Shown: positions 1 to 9,259, counted from the stretch's first letter. The stretch is 64,000 bases of DNA from Desulfosediminicola ganghwensis (GCF_005116675.2 NZ_CP050699.1:1883001-1947000); one strand, 5' to 3'. Numbers and translations are program-made. The notes: generated by a model not told the origin, from the letters alone.

Positions 1-582
1 CTCGTCGGCAGTAGTACCACGTAAAATTGCAATATCTATAGGGAAAGTTTTGTAAGCGAGGTACTCCTCGTCATCAAACCTGATCACCTCGACAAGGGAT
101 TCGTCACAGAGGTGATTGACCTTGCCTCCCTCCAGCCGCGGATCGACAAAGGTGTGCAGACCAACTTTGGTAATCGTTCGTGGCTTGTTGGCTGCGATAT
201 CCCTGAAAAGGTGGGACATAACGCCTTGTGGCAGACTGTATGCAGGAATCTTTTTCTCATTAACGAACCGGGTTAGATTGGGGGAGGCTCCGAAGTGGGA
301 TGCAACGATCTTGCCGATCAACCCCTCCACCCCCAGTACGCCCAGGCCTCTGGTATTGAAATCCCCTATGCCGGCGCCATACACCATGGTCAAATTGTTA
401 GGCTTGCCAGTCTGGAGGTAGATGTCCCGCAGGTGTACTGCAATATCTTCGGCGAAGCATGAGCCGCAGAAGCCGCTGGCGGTAACCGTGGCCCCGTTCG
501 GGATGAGGCTGATCGCCTCCTCGGCGGTCATGATTTTGGAGACCCTATCGGCAGGGGGTTTTCCTGATTCTGTTTTAGACAT
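1..582 (-). CDS. Acyl-CoA:acetate/propionate CoA-transferase, N-terminal part (runs off window)
   Basis: The frame starts at an ATG preceded by an AGGTAAG ribosome site and stays open for 194 codons to the window edge, so the C-terminal part is missing. The visible part matches the alpha-type N-terminal domain of family I CoA-transferases of the Pct/YdiF kind: an early glycine-rich segment (GATVTASGFCGSC), a YGAGIGD stretch and a TKVGLHTFVDPRLEGGK segment. These enzymes move CoA between short acyl groups such as acetate, propionate, butyrate or acetoacetate in the cytoplasm. It is the third gene of a leftward run after a thiolase and an SDR reductase, 46 nt behind the reductase, which suggests a role in short 3-hydroxy/3-keto acid metabolism. 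The catalytic glutamate lies outside the window. The family is clear; the substrate is not. Confidence 0.85.
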   Translation of the reverse strand, partial: MSKTESGKPPADRVSKIMTAEEAISLIPNGATVTASGFCGSCFAEDIAVHLRDIYLQTGKPNNLTMVYGAGIGDFNTRGLGVLGVEGLIGKIVASHFGASPNLTRFVNEKKIPAYSLPQGVMSHLFRDIAANKPRTITKVGLHTFVDPRLEGGKVNHLCDESLVEVIRFDDEEYLAYKTFPIDIAILRGTTADE

Positions 583-593
583 AAACACTTACC

Positions 594-605
594 TGTAACG
601 TTACA
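594..605. promoter_or_regulatory. Perfect 12-bp palindrome TGTAACGTTACA
   Basis: A perfect palindrome in the 46-nt gap between the SDR gene and the CoA-transferase, ending just upstream of the latter's ribosome site. It could be an operator or a small mRNA hairpin. A palindrome of this size can occur by chance in 64 kb, so function is only suggested by its position. Confidence 0.3.
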
Positions 606-628
606 TGAAAACAGCTAACGGCTTCGGG

Positions 629-1369
629 TTACATATACATGCCGCCATTGGAGGCGACAACCTGGCCTGTTATATACGATGAAAGATCCGAAGCCAGGAA
701 GAGGACCGCATGGGCGATATCTTCAGGTGAGCCGGCACGACCAAGCGGAATCTGTCTTTTCAGGTGGTCCTTGACTTTGTCCGGGACGGTCTCGGTCATA
801 GGGGTCTCGATAAAACCTGGGGCTACCGCGTTAACATTGATGTTGTAGCGCGCCAGCTCTTTTGCCAGGGTCTTGGTGATGGAGATGACGCCACCCTTGC
901 TGGCTGCGTAGTTCACCTGGCCTATATTGCCCATTTGCCCGGAAGCAGATGATATATTGATTATTTTGCCGTATCCCGTTTCAGACATCAGTGCTGCAGC
1001 GGAGCGGCAGCAGTTGAAGACGCCCTTCAGGTTAACGTCCATCACCAAGTCCCACTCCTGGTCCGTCATCTTCAGCAGGAAATTGTCCCGGGTGACCCCG
1101 GCATTATTGACGACAATGTCGACCTTGCCGAATTTCTCCTTCGCCAGCTCAAACATCTCCTGTACTTCTGTTCGGGAAGCAACGTTGGCACAGCACAGCA
1201 CTGCGGACCTGCCAAGATTCTCTATCTCTTCCACAGTGGCTTTGGCGTGCTCCTGGGACACATCATTGACCACGATATCAGCCCCTCGCGCTGCAAGCTG
1301 AAGGGCGATTGTTTTTCCAATTCCGCTGCCCGAGCCGGTGACTAAGGCTGTTTTGCCGGTAAAATCCAT
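629..1369 (-). CDS. SDR-family 3-oxoacyl-(ACP/CoA) reductase, acetoacetyl-CoA reductase-like
   Basis: A 246-residue short-chain dehydrogenase of the classical FabG/PhaB size. It has the nucleotide-binding TGSGSGIG at residues 11-18, NNAG near 88-91, catalytic serines near 140-143 and Y154-x3-K158. It would reduce a 3-oxoacyl thioester with NAD(P)H, or run in reverse. The start was placed at the ATG preceded by AGGTGA; a longer in-frame start 69 nt upstream would overlap the thiolase stop and add residues without similarity to the fold. Sitting between a thiolase and a CoA-transferase, acetoacetyl-CoA reductase / 3-hydroxybutyryl-CoA dehydrogenase is more likely than a fatty-acid synthesis FabG. 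No PHB synthase is visible in the window, so polymer synthesis is not supported. Confidence 0.88.
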   Translation of the reverse strand: MDFTGKTALVTGSGSGIGKTIALQLAARGADIVVNDVSQEHAKATVEEIENLGRSAVLCCANVASRTEVQEMFELAKEKFGKVDIVVNNAGVTRDNFLLKMTDQEWDLVMDVNLKGVFNCCRSAAALMSETGYGKIINISSASGQMGNIGQVNYAASKGGVISITKTLAKELARYNINVNAVAPGFIETPMTETVPDKVKDHLKRQIPLGRAGSPEDIAHAVLFLASDLSSYITGQVVASNGGMYM

Positions 1370-1397
1370 ATGTTCACCTACATCTTTTTGATATTGA

Positions 1398-2720
1398 TTA
1401 CAGTACTTCGATGGCACAGGCCATGGACACGCCGCCACCGCCGCAGAGGGTGGCCAAACCGAGCGTCTTGTTCTGCTTTTTCAACGCGTGCAAAAGGGAA
1501 ACCATGATACGGGCGCCGGTTGCGCCCACCGGATGCCCCAGGCCAATTCCTGAGCCGTTGACATTGGTCTTCTCCCCATCAAGGCCGAGCTCTTTCTCGC
1601 AGGCTATATATTGGCCGGCAAACGCTTCATTGACCTCGACCAGATCAAAATCATCAATCTGCAAGCCAGATGATTTTAAAAGTTTTTCGACAGCAGGCAC
1701 CGGGGAGAGGCCCATGATGGAGGGGTGGCATCCACCTGTGCCGGTGGCTCTGATCTTGGCCAGCGGCTTGAGCTGGAGTTCTCTGGCTTTTCTGCCGGAC
1801 ATAATGACAAGGGCCGCGGCGCCGTCATTGAGCCCGCTCGAGTTCCCGGCTGTTACTTTGCCGGTTTTCGGCACAAAGACCGGGGGCAGTTTTTCAAGCT
1901 GGTCTATTGTTAACCCAGGGCGGAAATGCTCGTCGGTAGCAAAGATTATGGGGGGCTTTTTTCTTTGGGGAATTTCCATCGGCACGATCTCGTCCTTGAA
2001 GCTACCGTCACTGGTTGCCCGCTCGGCATTGAGGTTGCTTCTCAGCGCGACTTCGTCCATTTCTTCCCGGGAGATTTTTTTATACTGGGCGATAAACTCC
2101 GCAGTGTGGCCCATGATGTAGGGTTTGCCTACAAAGTAACTGAGCGGCGGCTCCTTTTCATTGACAGGGCCGTCCTCGGGGTTGGGCAGGTAATATGAAC
2201 CGCAATGCAGGGCGTGGATCATGGAGTCTGCGAAAACCTGATCCTGCAGCCGACAGCCCCAGCGCGCGTTGGGAACGATATAGGGTACGCTGGACATATG
2301 TTCGACACCACCGGCGAGGATAACATCAGCCATACCCGCCTTGATCATTGCCGCACCGGTGATGACTGCTTCCATGCCGGAGATGCAGACCCTATTGACC
2401 GTCGCCGCCGGGGTTGTATCCGGTATCCCGGCTACTAGCGCGGCAACCCTGGCGATGTTGCAGGCATCTGCCGGCTCCATGCAGCAGCCCATCCTGACAT
2501 CGTCGATAATCTCTGGCTTGATCCCGGCACGGGCGACAGCCTCTTTGATTACGGTGCTGGCCAATGCGACGGCATTACTGTCTTTCAGGGTTCCGCCGAA
2601 AGTACCGATGGCTGTACGGCAACCGGAGACAATTACTACCTCGTTGTCGAGGCTGTCGTCATCATGCGTATGCCAGAAATGATCCAGTGCGTCCTTCGCG
2701 TCATTTGAAATACTGCTCAT
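1398..2720 (-). CDS. Acetyl-CoA acetyltransferase (thiolase II family)
   Basis: A 440-residue thiolase with the full catalytic set: nucleophilic Cys112 in NRVCISGMEA, the NEAFAGQ motif, His396 in GHPVGATGAR and Cys426 in CGGGGVSMA. It condenses two acetyl-CoA to acetoacetyl-CoA or cleaves acetoacetyl-CoA. It is longer than the usual 390-395 residues because of an acidic, His/Asp-rich N-terminal extension of about 26 residues before the fold begins (EVVIVSGCRT). The start ATG has a good AGGTGA site, so the extension looks genuine. First gene of a leftward operon with the SDR reductase 28 nt downstream and the CoA-transferase after that; together they could interconvert acetyl-CoA, acetoacetyl-CoA and 3-hydroxybutyryl-CoA. 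Direction in vivo is not decided by sequence. Confidence 0.92.
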   Translation of the reverse strand: MSSISNDAKDALDHFWHTHDDDSLDNEVVIVSGCRTAIGTFGGTLKDSNAVALASTVIKEAVARAGIKPEIIDDVRMGCCMEPADACNIARVAALVAGIPDTTPAATVNRVCISGMEAVITGAAMIKAGMADVILAGGVEHMSSVPYIVPNARWGCRLQDQVFADSMIHALHCGSYYLPNPEDGPVNEKEPPLSYFVGKPYIMGHTAEFIAQYKKISREEMDEVALRSNLNAERATSDGSFKDEIVPMEIPQRKKPPIIFATDEHFRPGLTIDQLEKLPPVFVPKTGKVTAGNSSGLNDGAAALVIMSGRKARELQLKPLAKIRATGTGGCHPSIMGLSPVPAVEKLLKSSGLQIDDFDLVEVNEAFAGQYIACEKELGLDGEKTNVNGSGIGLGHPVGATGARIMVSLLHALKKQNKTLGLATLCGGGGVSMACAIEVL

Positions 2721-2859
2721 ACTTCACCTTTACATGCCCATCAGAAAACGACGGGTTCGGTTTGTTGATAATGTGTAGTTTGTTATTAAGGGGTCGGTCG
2801 GTACCTACAAGTCTGCAAGATGTTTCTAGGTGCTGGGCGAGTTTGGTAACCTGAAGTAA

Positions 2860-2891
2860 GATGCCGCAATCGACAGGGCGATTGCGGCATC
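2860..2891 (-). terminator. Strong hairpin downstream of the BCCT gene
   Basis: A perfect 13-bp stem (GATGCCGCAATCG with its complement) and a 6-nt loop, 11 nt past the stop of the leftward BCCT gene. There is no clean T-run on either side, so it may terminate weakly or protect an mRNA end. It separates the carrier from the thiolase operon. Confidence 0.6.
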
Positions 2892-2902
2892 GTTGTTAGC
2901 TG

Positions 2903-4456
2903 TTACATTTCGCCTTTATGGGCGCGATCCAGCATTTTGAATACTGAAATAATGTAACCGATCATGACGAAGGTGAATGGTGCGCCGCAGACGATGAACA
3001 GGGTCTTGACGCCTTCAAAGTCGCCGATTATCAGGAATATAAGCGAGATTGCGCCAACGAAGCAGCCCAATGCTACCCGGATGCTCGTTTTGGGGGTCAA
3101 GTCACCTTTGGCAAACTGCATGGAGATGTAATAGGTAGCAGAATCATAGGTGGTAATGCCGTACATGGTTGAACTTAAGAAGACAACAAACATGGTGAGC
3201 GCAGTAAGCGGCAGGAACTTCAGGAGCTCGAAGACCACGCCGCCCATATCGTTTTGTACCATGGCGTAGACATCAAACAAGCCGGTGATCTGGGCATGGG
3301 CGGAGAGCGACCCCCATGCGCCCCAGAAGAACAGAATCAGCAGGGAAGGCATGATGATGGTGCCGAACAGGTACTCGCGCACGGTACGTCCCTTGGAGAT
3401 ACGGGCAAAGAAACCGCCGACAAAGGGGACCATGGCGATCCACCAGAGGATGTAGAAGACCAGCCACCAGTTCTGCCAGCCGCGGGGCGCATAGGCGCCA
3501 TCCTTGAAATTTCCGGTATCTGCCCACAGGGAGAAATCAAAGAAGTAGGACATGTATCTGCCCAGGGATTCTATCATGGTGTTCATGATGTAGTTGGTTG
3601 GGCCTAACACAATGATAAACAGGGTGATGCCGAGGCTGAGCCAGATGTTGATAAGGCTGAGCTTCTTGATGCCTTTGTCGATTCCTGAGGCGGCTGAGAA
3701 GACAAAACCAGCGGTGAGCAGAACGACGATTAGGAAGCGGCCGGCTGTGCCCAGTTCCAGGTCAAAGATCACCTTTAGTCCCGTCACCAGGGTCATGGAA
3801 CCAAGGCCGATGGCGCCGACGTTCGCGCCGATACCGGCAATGGCGCCGAGGATATCTGTGATCCGTGACCAGCCACTGTTATAGGAGCGTTCGCCGAGGA
3901 TTCCGTAGAGGCCAACGCCAAGATTCATGGGCTTGCCAAGTCGGTATGCAGGCAGCGCCAAGGCCAGACCGCCCATGGAAAACAGTACCCAGCCGTGAAT
4001 GCCATTGTCCATGAGCACACTCTGCATGGCCATGGCAACTCCCTTTGGGTCCCCTTTAAAACCTGCGTCGATGATGAAATCTGATCCGTACCAGTGCCAG
4101 ATGATCTCGGTAGTGCTCAGCAGCCACATGGTAAGACCGAACCCGGAGGAAAACAGCATTGCCAGCCAGGCGAAGTTGGAATATTCGGGTGTGTCCTCGT
4201 CCTTGCCGAGTTTGATGCTTCCCCACTTGGAAACGGCAATTCCGAGAGCCAGCAGAACTACGACAAGGTTGAACAGCTGAAATCCCCAGTTGACATTGAA
4301 GATCAACCAGTTACGTATTCCCTTGAAAAAACCGTTGAATGTCTCGGCATCGACGGCGATAAAGCCTACGCAAAAAATGTATACGCCGATGACCGACAAC
4401 GTGACAATTGGATCCAGATCATTCCAAAAAACCTTTGCACTCTTCTCCCTCTCCAT
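2903..4456 (-). CDS. BCCT-family betaine/carnitine/choline-type transporter
   Basis: A 517-residue inner-membrane carrier with about 12 hydrophobic segments and the BCCT hallmark region FVGGFFARISKGRTVREY. The start ATG follows an AAGGAG site. The family imports quaternary ammonium or related compounds (glycine betaine, choline, carnitine, DMSP), usually driven by sodium. The aromatic box that normally reads like WAWWISWSP is altered here to ILWWIAMVP, and the N-terminus is short, so the substrate may not be a classical betaine. It is transcribed in the same direction as the downstream thiolase operon but separated by a hairpin. Upstream, after a 600-bp gap, lies a two-component pair that might control it; that link is inference only. 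Confidence 0.88.
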   Translation of the reverse strand: MEREKSAKVFWNDLDPIVTLSVIGVYIFCVGFIAVDAETFNGFFKGIRNWLIFNVNWGFQLFNLVVVLLALGIAVSKWGSIKLGKDEDTPEYSNFAWLAMLFSSGFGLTMWLLSTTEIIWHWYGSDFIIDAGFKGDPKGVAMAMQSVLMDNGIHGWVLFSMGGLALALPAYRLGKPMNLGVGLYGILGERSYNSGWSRITDILGAIAGIGANVGAIGLGSMTLVTGLKVIFDLELGTAGRFLIVVLLTAGFVFSAASGIDKGIKKLSLINIWLSLGITLFIIVLGPTNYIMNTMIESLGRYMSYFFDFSLWADTGNFKDGAYAPRGWQNWWLVFYILWWIAMVPFVGGFFARISKGRTVREYLFGTIIMPSLLILFFWGAWGSLSAHAQITGLFDVYAMVQNDMGGVVFELLKFLPLTALTMFVVFLSSTMYGITTYDSATYYISMQFAKGDLTPKTSIRVALGCFVGAISLIFLIIGDFEGVKTLFIVCGAPFTFVMIGYIISVFKMLDRAHKGEM

Positions 4457-5055
4457 ACAACACTCCTTTTGTAAGTCGAAATGATAGTACTGCTGTTTCT
4501 GATCTGTCCATATGCTCAGCCATATGGTCTTTTATTTCAATCTGCCTCCAGGTTAAAGGTCGGTCGCATGGCGTCTTGTGTTCATGCGGAAGAACCCATA
4601 TGTAATTAGTCTGCAAGCAGGTCATACCTCACCCGATTTCATGTCTGTGCCGCGCATAATACTTTTACCGGTCAAGGAAGAGTATGGGGAGTTCTCCCTA
4701 TTTTCACGGGAAGTCCTCCCCATTTGGAGCAGACAAAGTGCGATTCCTGTTCTGATGAATCCTGTATTCCTTTGAGTGTTATTCCTGTATGTGTTTGAAA
4801 ATGTATGAAAAGAAATTGTTGCAGGAGTTGCGGGCATTATTGGAGAGGTGGAAGGCGAGGTGAATGTACAGCTTGGTACAAGCTGCTTCAAATGACGATA
4901 CAAACAAAAAATATCTTTCATACAACCATCGACAGTTCAATTCCTGAAGGAGTAAAGTCCGGGAAACGCAAATGGGGCTGACTGCAGGGAATTGAAAATA
5001 ATCATTTGCAAACCAATTTATATCAAAATGTTAGATCCGTACTGCATGACAGTGA
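4457..5055. other. Intergenic region, no gene seen
   Basis: About 600 bp between the BCCT start and the response-regulator stop. Short open frames on both strands lack ribosome sites and recognisable composition. It should hold the BCCT promoter, but I cannot point to a convincing one. Confidence 0.5.
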
Positions 5056-5724
5056 CTACTCCTCCCAGAGGTCAGGGTCGACCACGCCGATACGGATGGC
5101 ATACTTCAGGAGTTCAAGGCGACCATGTACTCCGAGCTTTGTCGTGACGCTTGTTCTGTGTTTTTCTATCGTTTTACCGCTCACGCAGAGAAGATCGGCA
5201 ATTTCTTTGGTCGTATTGCCTTCAACAACCATCCTGAACACCTGTTGTTCGCGTTCGGTGAGAAGGTCGTACCCCCTGACTGCGGGAGTGCTTTGTTTTG
5301 ACTGCAGGTAGGCATCAATGACCCCCGCCCGTATTTTGGAACTAAGAAAATATTCATTTTTCCCTGCTGCTCTGATGGCGTTAAGAATATCAGTGCTGGG
5401 GGAAGCCTTGAGTACATAACCGAGCGCACCGGCGCTCAGGGCCTGATGCACGTAGCTCTCTTTGGAATGCATGGAGAGTATGACAATCTTGATGTCGGGA
5501 TTGGCATTTTTTATCAGGCCGATGGTTTCCAGGCCCGTCATGCCGGGCATGGCAATGTCGAGCAGAACCACATCGGGGGTGATCGCCCTGACCTGCCTGA
5601 GTGCTTCGGGGCCGTCATACGCCTCACCAACAAGCTTCATATCCTGCTGGGAAGCTATCAACTGACGCATACCGTCACGTACAATGGCGTGATCATCAAC
5701 AATAAGGATCGTAATCGGTTCCAT
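5056..5724 (-). CDS. NarL/FixJ-type response regulator
   Basis: A 222-residue two-component regulator: an N-terminal receiver with the acidic pair in IVDDH, the phospho-acceptor Asp56 in LLDIAMPG and the switch region LSMHSKESYV, then a C-terminal LuxR-type helix-turn-helix (LTEREQQVFRMVVEGNTTKE followed by SGKTIEKHR). It binds DNA when phosphorylated. I chose the ATG 7 nt after the kinase stop; a GTG five codons earlier would overlap that stop by 8 nt and is also possible. It follows the kinase gene directly, so the two form a cognate pair. Targets are not visible from the sequence. Confidence 0.93.
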   Translation of the reverse strand: MEPITILIVDDHAIVRDGMRQLIASQQDMKLVGEAYDGPEALRQVRAITPDVVLLDIAMPGMTGLETIGLIKNANPDIKIVILSMHSKESYVHQALSAGALGYVLKASPSTDILNAIRAAGKNEYFLSSKIRAGVIDAYLQSKQSTPAVRGYDLLTEREQQVFRMVVEGNTTKEIADLLCVSGKTIEKHRTSVTTKLGVHGRLELLKYAIRIGVVDPDLWEE

Positions 5725-5731
5725 GTATCCG

Positions 5732-7219
5732 CTAGTCACTCATTGGAATTTTAACCCGTAATACCGTACCTTTTCCTGGAGCAGAACGTATCGAAAACGA
5801 TCCGGAGAGTGCTGCGACACGCTCTTTCATACTGAGCAGGCCGATACCGTTTCTCGGGTCATTTTCGGAGACACCTTCTTTGCCTATATGAAAGCCGCAA
5901 CCGTTGTCCTTGATAATTAGTATTATGTCGGGATGACTGTAAGTTAGCTGTATATCCACAAGGGATGCATTAGCATGTTTCGCTATATTGTTCAAGCCTT
6001 CCTGAAATACACGATAAAGTACAAGTTCCACTTCGCTTGGCAGGCGTTTTTTCAGGCCGACGGCCTGAAACGAGACGGTCTGCTCGGGTCGTGCTTGGGA
6101 AATGTCGTTCAAATACCAGTTCAGTGTCGGCTCCAGACCAAGATGATCCAACAGGTCCGGCCTGAGTTTTGAGGTGGTATCGCGAACCTTTTCAGCCAGA
6201 TTCTGGATCTGTTCGGTTACTTTGTTGCAGATGATCGCAGCGTTTTCCCGATCTGTCGGGATGGCGTTTTTCAGCGACTCTATTTCAAACTGCAGTGAGG
6301 TGAGAGATTGACCGAATTCGTCATGGATGTCATTGGCGAGTGAGCGCCTCTCCTCCTCAATCCCCTCGATGAGTTGCCGGGTAAGCAGCCGGACTTGCTC
6401 TTCTGCTCGAACCTCTTTGGTGATATCGATAAAATTGCCCACCGCTGCCGGTTTCCCGAGAGAGGAGGCATGGGCGGCACGCATGTCCACCCATATCTCC
6501 TCGCCATCTTTTTTCAGCATCTTGTATTTGTAGCGGCGGGGGTAGATTTCATTGTGTTCTCGCTCCAATCCTCGCAGCCGTACCATTTCACGGTCATCGT
6601 CGGCTATGACCTCCCAAAAAGGCTTGCCGATGAGTTCGTCCGCCGAATCATAGCCCAGCACCTTGACCATCCGCGGGTTGACATAGCTGAAATACCCTCC
6701 GTCCTGGAACATGTATATGGCAGCAAGAGAGTTGTCCAGAACAGTTCTGTAGCGTGTCTCGGATGTGGCAAGTCGGTTTTCGGTAAGTTTCTGTTTTGTA
6801 ATATCAATTGCGAATCCCTCGTACCCTGTGACTTTGCCAAGCAGAGATGTTCTTGTCGTGGAGGATAATTGTACCGACAATTGATGGCCATCCCGCCGTT
6901 CAAGTATGGCTTCCGTTTCTTTCATGTCAGAAATCTTTCCGAGAATATTCGGAGATGATTCTAATTCTTTGTCATTGAATGAAAAGAAGTCCTTGAACGT
7001 TCTGCCTAGTACCTCTTCGGGGGAGGTAAAGCCCAGGAGCTCAGCACCGGCTTGGTTGATGTGAGAAAACTGCCCCTTTTTGCCAGTTGCATAGATCATG
7101 GCGGTGCTTTTCTCAAAGAAATGTCTGTAATTTTTATTGGATATCTCTGTTGTAGAAAATCTTTCCCGTAATTCTGCCAGTTGCTCGCGCAACCGTCTGG
7201 TCTCACGCGTATCGTCCAT
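5732..7219 (-). CDS. PAS-domain sensor histidine kinase (NarX/DegS-type, HisKA_3)
   Basis: A 495-residue kinase with no transmembrane segment, hence probably cytoplasmic. A short N-terminal coiled coil is followed by two PAS domains (about 25-142 and 150-270, each ending in a DITK-type PAC segment), a HisKA_3 dimerisation domain with His299 in the ANDIHDEFGQSL motif, and a HATPase_c domain with the N box (EGLNNIAKHA), DNGCGF and NGIGLLSMKER. The PAS domains suggest sensing of an internal ligand or redox state; no cofactor-binding residue can be assigned by eye. Its stop lies just ahead of the partner regulator, a typical translationally coupled pair. Confidence 0.93.
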   Translation of the reverse strand: MDDTRETRRLREQLAELRERFSTTEISNKNYRHFFEKSTAMIYATGKKGQFSHINQAGAELLGFTSPEEVLGRTFKDFFSFNDKELESSPNILGKISDMKETEAILERRDGHQLSVQLSSTTRTSLLGKVTGYEGFAIDITKQKLTENRLATSETRYRTVLDNSLAAIYMFQDGGYFSYVNPRMVKVLGYDSADELIGKPFWEVIADDDREMVRLRGLEREHNEIYPRRYKYKMLKKDGEEIWVDMRAAHASSLGKPAAVGNFIDITKEVRAEEQVRLLTRQLIEGIEEERRSLANDIHDEFGQSLTSLQFEIESLKNAIPTDRENAAIICNKVTEQIQNLAEKVRDTTSKLRPDLLDHLGLEPTLNWYLNDISQARPEQTVSFQAVGLKKRLPSEVELVLYRVFQEGLNNIAKHANASLVDIQLTYSHPDIILIIKDNGCGFHIGKEGVSENDPRNGIGLLSMKERVAALSGSFSIRSAPGKGTVLRVKIPMSD

Positions 7220-7623
7220 TTGCCTGCCATTTAGTTCAATTGAAAAGGTTAGGGTGTGCCCCGGGGCTATAATATTTTTAAGAAATTACTCAGCCACCAC
7301 CTTTTTACATTTACTCTGACCTCAAGGTATCAATCGATAGCATCGCTGGGGGCAGGTGTCTATATATTTGGGGGGCTAAATGGATTTTAGTCTGTGTTTA
7401 TGGCTTGCCTTGAGAGGAATTTCAGGCCACTGATGTTGCCACTCAGCGTGGTGGGTTGGTGGGAAAACGGTTTGCACACCTGCAAGCAATACTGTGGCCA
7501 AAGAAAGTAGCGGAGTGAGGGCAGTGAGATCAGGAATGGTGAGACAAAAGGTGGCAACGAATAGTTCGAGGTGTTGACGTCGAGGGGAAAGGCTTGACTC
7601 TTACTCTTGACGGTCAAGTCTGG
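7220..7623. other. Intergenic region, no gene seen
   Basis: About 400 bp between the kinase start and the stop of the next leftward gene. The small open frames here have no ribosome site or family resemblance. No clear terminator. Confidence 0.5.
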
Positions 7624-8025
7624 TTATGAGACATCGCCCGTATTCTTTTTGAACTGTTTTTCCAACTCACTGAACATTTTCTTCTTCTTTGCATCCAGCT
7701 CGGCCTGAATGGTTTCAACCTTTTTATCCATATCCTTTTTCTTAGACATGAATTGATCAAGCTCTGCCGCCAGTGTATTGCCGGCTTCTTTTTTAGGGAG
7801 ATTTTCAATTTCCAGATGATTCGCCACAGACACTTTAACAGTGAAAGGATCTTCAAAAAGCTCAACAATGCCCTTTTGTTCAAGTTTTCTGCACAGAGAA
7901 TGACCGGCTTCAACCGAGATACCAATCAGTTCGCAGATATCCTCAATTGCCGGGGCACATCGTTTCTGGTGGGCAAGGATACGGGTGGCGGCGATAAAAA
8001 GATGTGCTTCATCATAAGGAGTCAT
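7624..8025 (-). CDS. Small winged-helix-like protein with C-terminal coiled coil, unknown function
   Basis: I do not recognise a named family. The 133-residue protein has an N-terminal half (about 1-65) that reads like a winged-helix fold (AIEDICELIGISVEAGHSLC then LEQKGIVELFEDPFTVKV). The C-terminal half (about 75-127) is lysine/glutamate rich with heptad character (DMDKKVETIQAELDAKKKK), predicted coiled coil. The start has an AAAGGT ribosome site. It could be a small DNA-associated regulator. It stands alone, with an imperfect palindromic repeat beginning about 20 nt upstream of its start codon, so that repeat probably lies in its leader. Composition matches neighbouring genes. Confidence 0.75.
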   Translation of the reverse strand: MTPYDEAHLFIAATRILAHQKRCAPAIEDICELIGISVEAGHSLCRKLEQKGIVELFEDPFTVKVSVANHLEIENLPKKEAGNTLAAELDQFMSKKKDMDKKVETIQAELDAKKKKMFSELEKQFKKNTGDVS

Positions 8026-8045
8026 AATATTACCTTTAATTCGTG

Positions 8046-8219
8046 CTAGGAGTCTGTCGGACTAGGCCCTTTTCAACCAACTAATCGTTATCGAAAGAAA
8101 AATAATGCTCGCAGATAAGCGAATGAAGTGAGACTTCGATATCAATCATATGGCTCCGCCTATTTTTCCTTCGATGCCTCGATTTGAGTGAAAATCGCAA
8201 TAGTCCGCCAGGCTCCTGG
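8046..8219. repeat. Imperfect inverted-repeat element, copy 1
   Basis: Ends are related as inverted repeats: AGGAGTCTGTCGGACT at 8048-8063 and AGTCCGCCAGGCTCCT at 8202-8217 (14 of 16 positions complementary). The roughly 138 bp between carries no gene. The same end sequence bounds a shorter element at 32682-32777, so this looks like a dispersed non-autonomous repeat. Confidence 0.55.
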
Positions 8220-8455
8220 TGCGTTTGTTGCCAAACGATGGTGTACAATAAATAAAAAAAACTGGGTTGAGCATTTTTATAATAAGAATAATTGGTGGCC
8301 CGGTTGTCAAAGGAATTTTGTCGAAGCGTGTCGCCACCGTATCTGGTGTACGCTTTTGCTATACAAAATAGAGTGAAGGGCATATTATACGAGGCTGAGT
8401 TTTACAATTACGGCCTGGCAGGTGATTCTCCTGTCGTCCCCAACTAACTGAAGAT

Positions 8456-9259
8456 ATGAAAGATTACTACCAGATACTTGAGGTCACACCCGAGTTTACG
8501 GACGATGAAATTCGTAAACGTTACCGGAAGCTGGCCATGCAATATCACCCGGATCGCAATCCGAACAACCCGGGTGCCGAAGAACGGTTTAAGGAAGTAG
8601 CCGAGGCCTATGGGGTGTTGACAGACCCGGCTAAGCGCAAGCAGTATGATATGGCCCGTAAGATGGGCGGAACTTTCTCTCCAAATGGTAACGGACAGGC
8701 GGGTGGTTTCAATTACTCCCAGGAAGATATCTTGCGCGACCTGTTCAAGGACCCTCGTTTTCAACAGATGTTCAATGGTCTCTTGCAGGAGTTTGCCCGC
8801 AAAGGTTTTCGTTCCAACCAGCAATTCGTCAATAAATCGTTTTTTGGCGGTCGGGGCGGGATGTTTATCGGAGGAATTTTCATGATCGGCTCTATTGCGG
8901 GGCCTGCAATCATGCGGGAGGCGAAAAAAAAGCTGCCTACGAAAAAGTCCATTATGAGATCCATTGGCCATGCGGTGGGTTCTCTGCTTGGCGGTTCTAA
9001 ACAGAAAGCGAAGGAGCCCGAGCAGGTTTCGCATCATCCCCCGCAGTTGGATATGACCTATACCGTGAACCTGAGTTCCGCCGAATTACGGGATGGCAAG
9101 ACTCTGGATATGATTACGATGGGGCCGAATGGTCAGGAGAAGTTGCGTATCAAGGTGCCCGCCGGCAGTAAAGCCGGCCAGAAACTTCGTATCAGAGGGA
9201 AAGGTTTTGCCGATTCCGGGGGCAGGGGGGATTTGTTTGTGAAGCTGGCAGAACGTTAA
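8456..9259 (+). CDS. J-domain protein (CbpA/DnaJ-like, no zinc finger)
   Basis: A 267-residue co-chaperone. The J domain spans residues 1-68 with the HPD triad at 31-33, which stimulates DnaK ATPase. There is no G/F-zinc-finger block. Instead, residues 136-153 form a hydrophobic glycine-rich stretch ([18 protein letters not shown]) that could insert in a membrane, flanked by basic residues. The C-terminal part (about 190-267) is a single DnaJ C-terminal substrate-binding beta domain ending in [10 protein letters not shown]. It differs from DnaJ proper (about 375 residues) and from CbpA (about 300, two beta domains). Likely a specialised DnaK partner. It stands alone, with a strong terminator 250 bp downstream. 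Confidence 0.85.
   Translation: MKDYYQILEVTPEFTDDEIRKRYRKLAMQYHPDRNPNNPGAEERFKEVAEAYGVLTDPAKRKQYDMARKMGGTFSPNGNGQAGGFNYSQEDILRDLFKDPRFQQMFNGLLQEFARKGFRSNQQFVNKSFFGGRGGMFIGGIFMIGSIAGPAIMREAKKKLPTKKSIMRSIGHAVGSLLGGSKQKAKEPEQVSHHPPQLDMTYTVNLSSAELRDGKTLDMITMGPNGQEKLRIKVPAGSKAGQKLRIRGKGFADSGGRGDLFVKLAER

Noticed and set aside
629-2720. Polyhydroxybutyrate synthesis operon
   Set aside because: Thiolase and reductase fit, but no PHB synthase or phasin is present and the third gene is a CoA-transferase.
7387-7617. Small open frame after the histidine kinase gene
   Set aside because: Low-quality composition, no ribosome site, no neighbours to support it.
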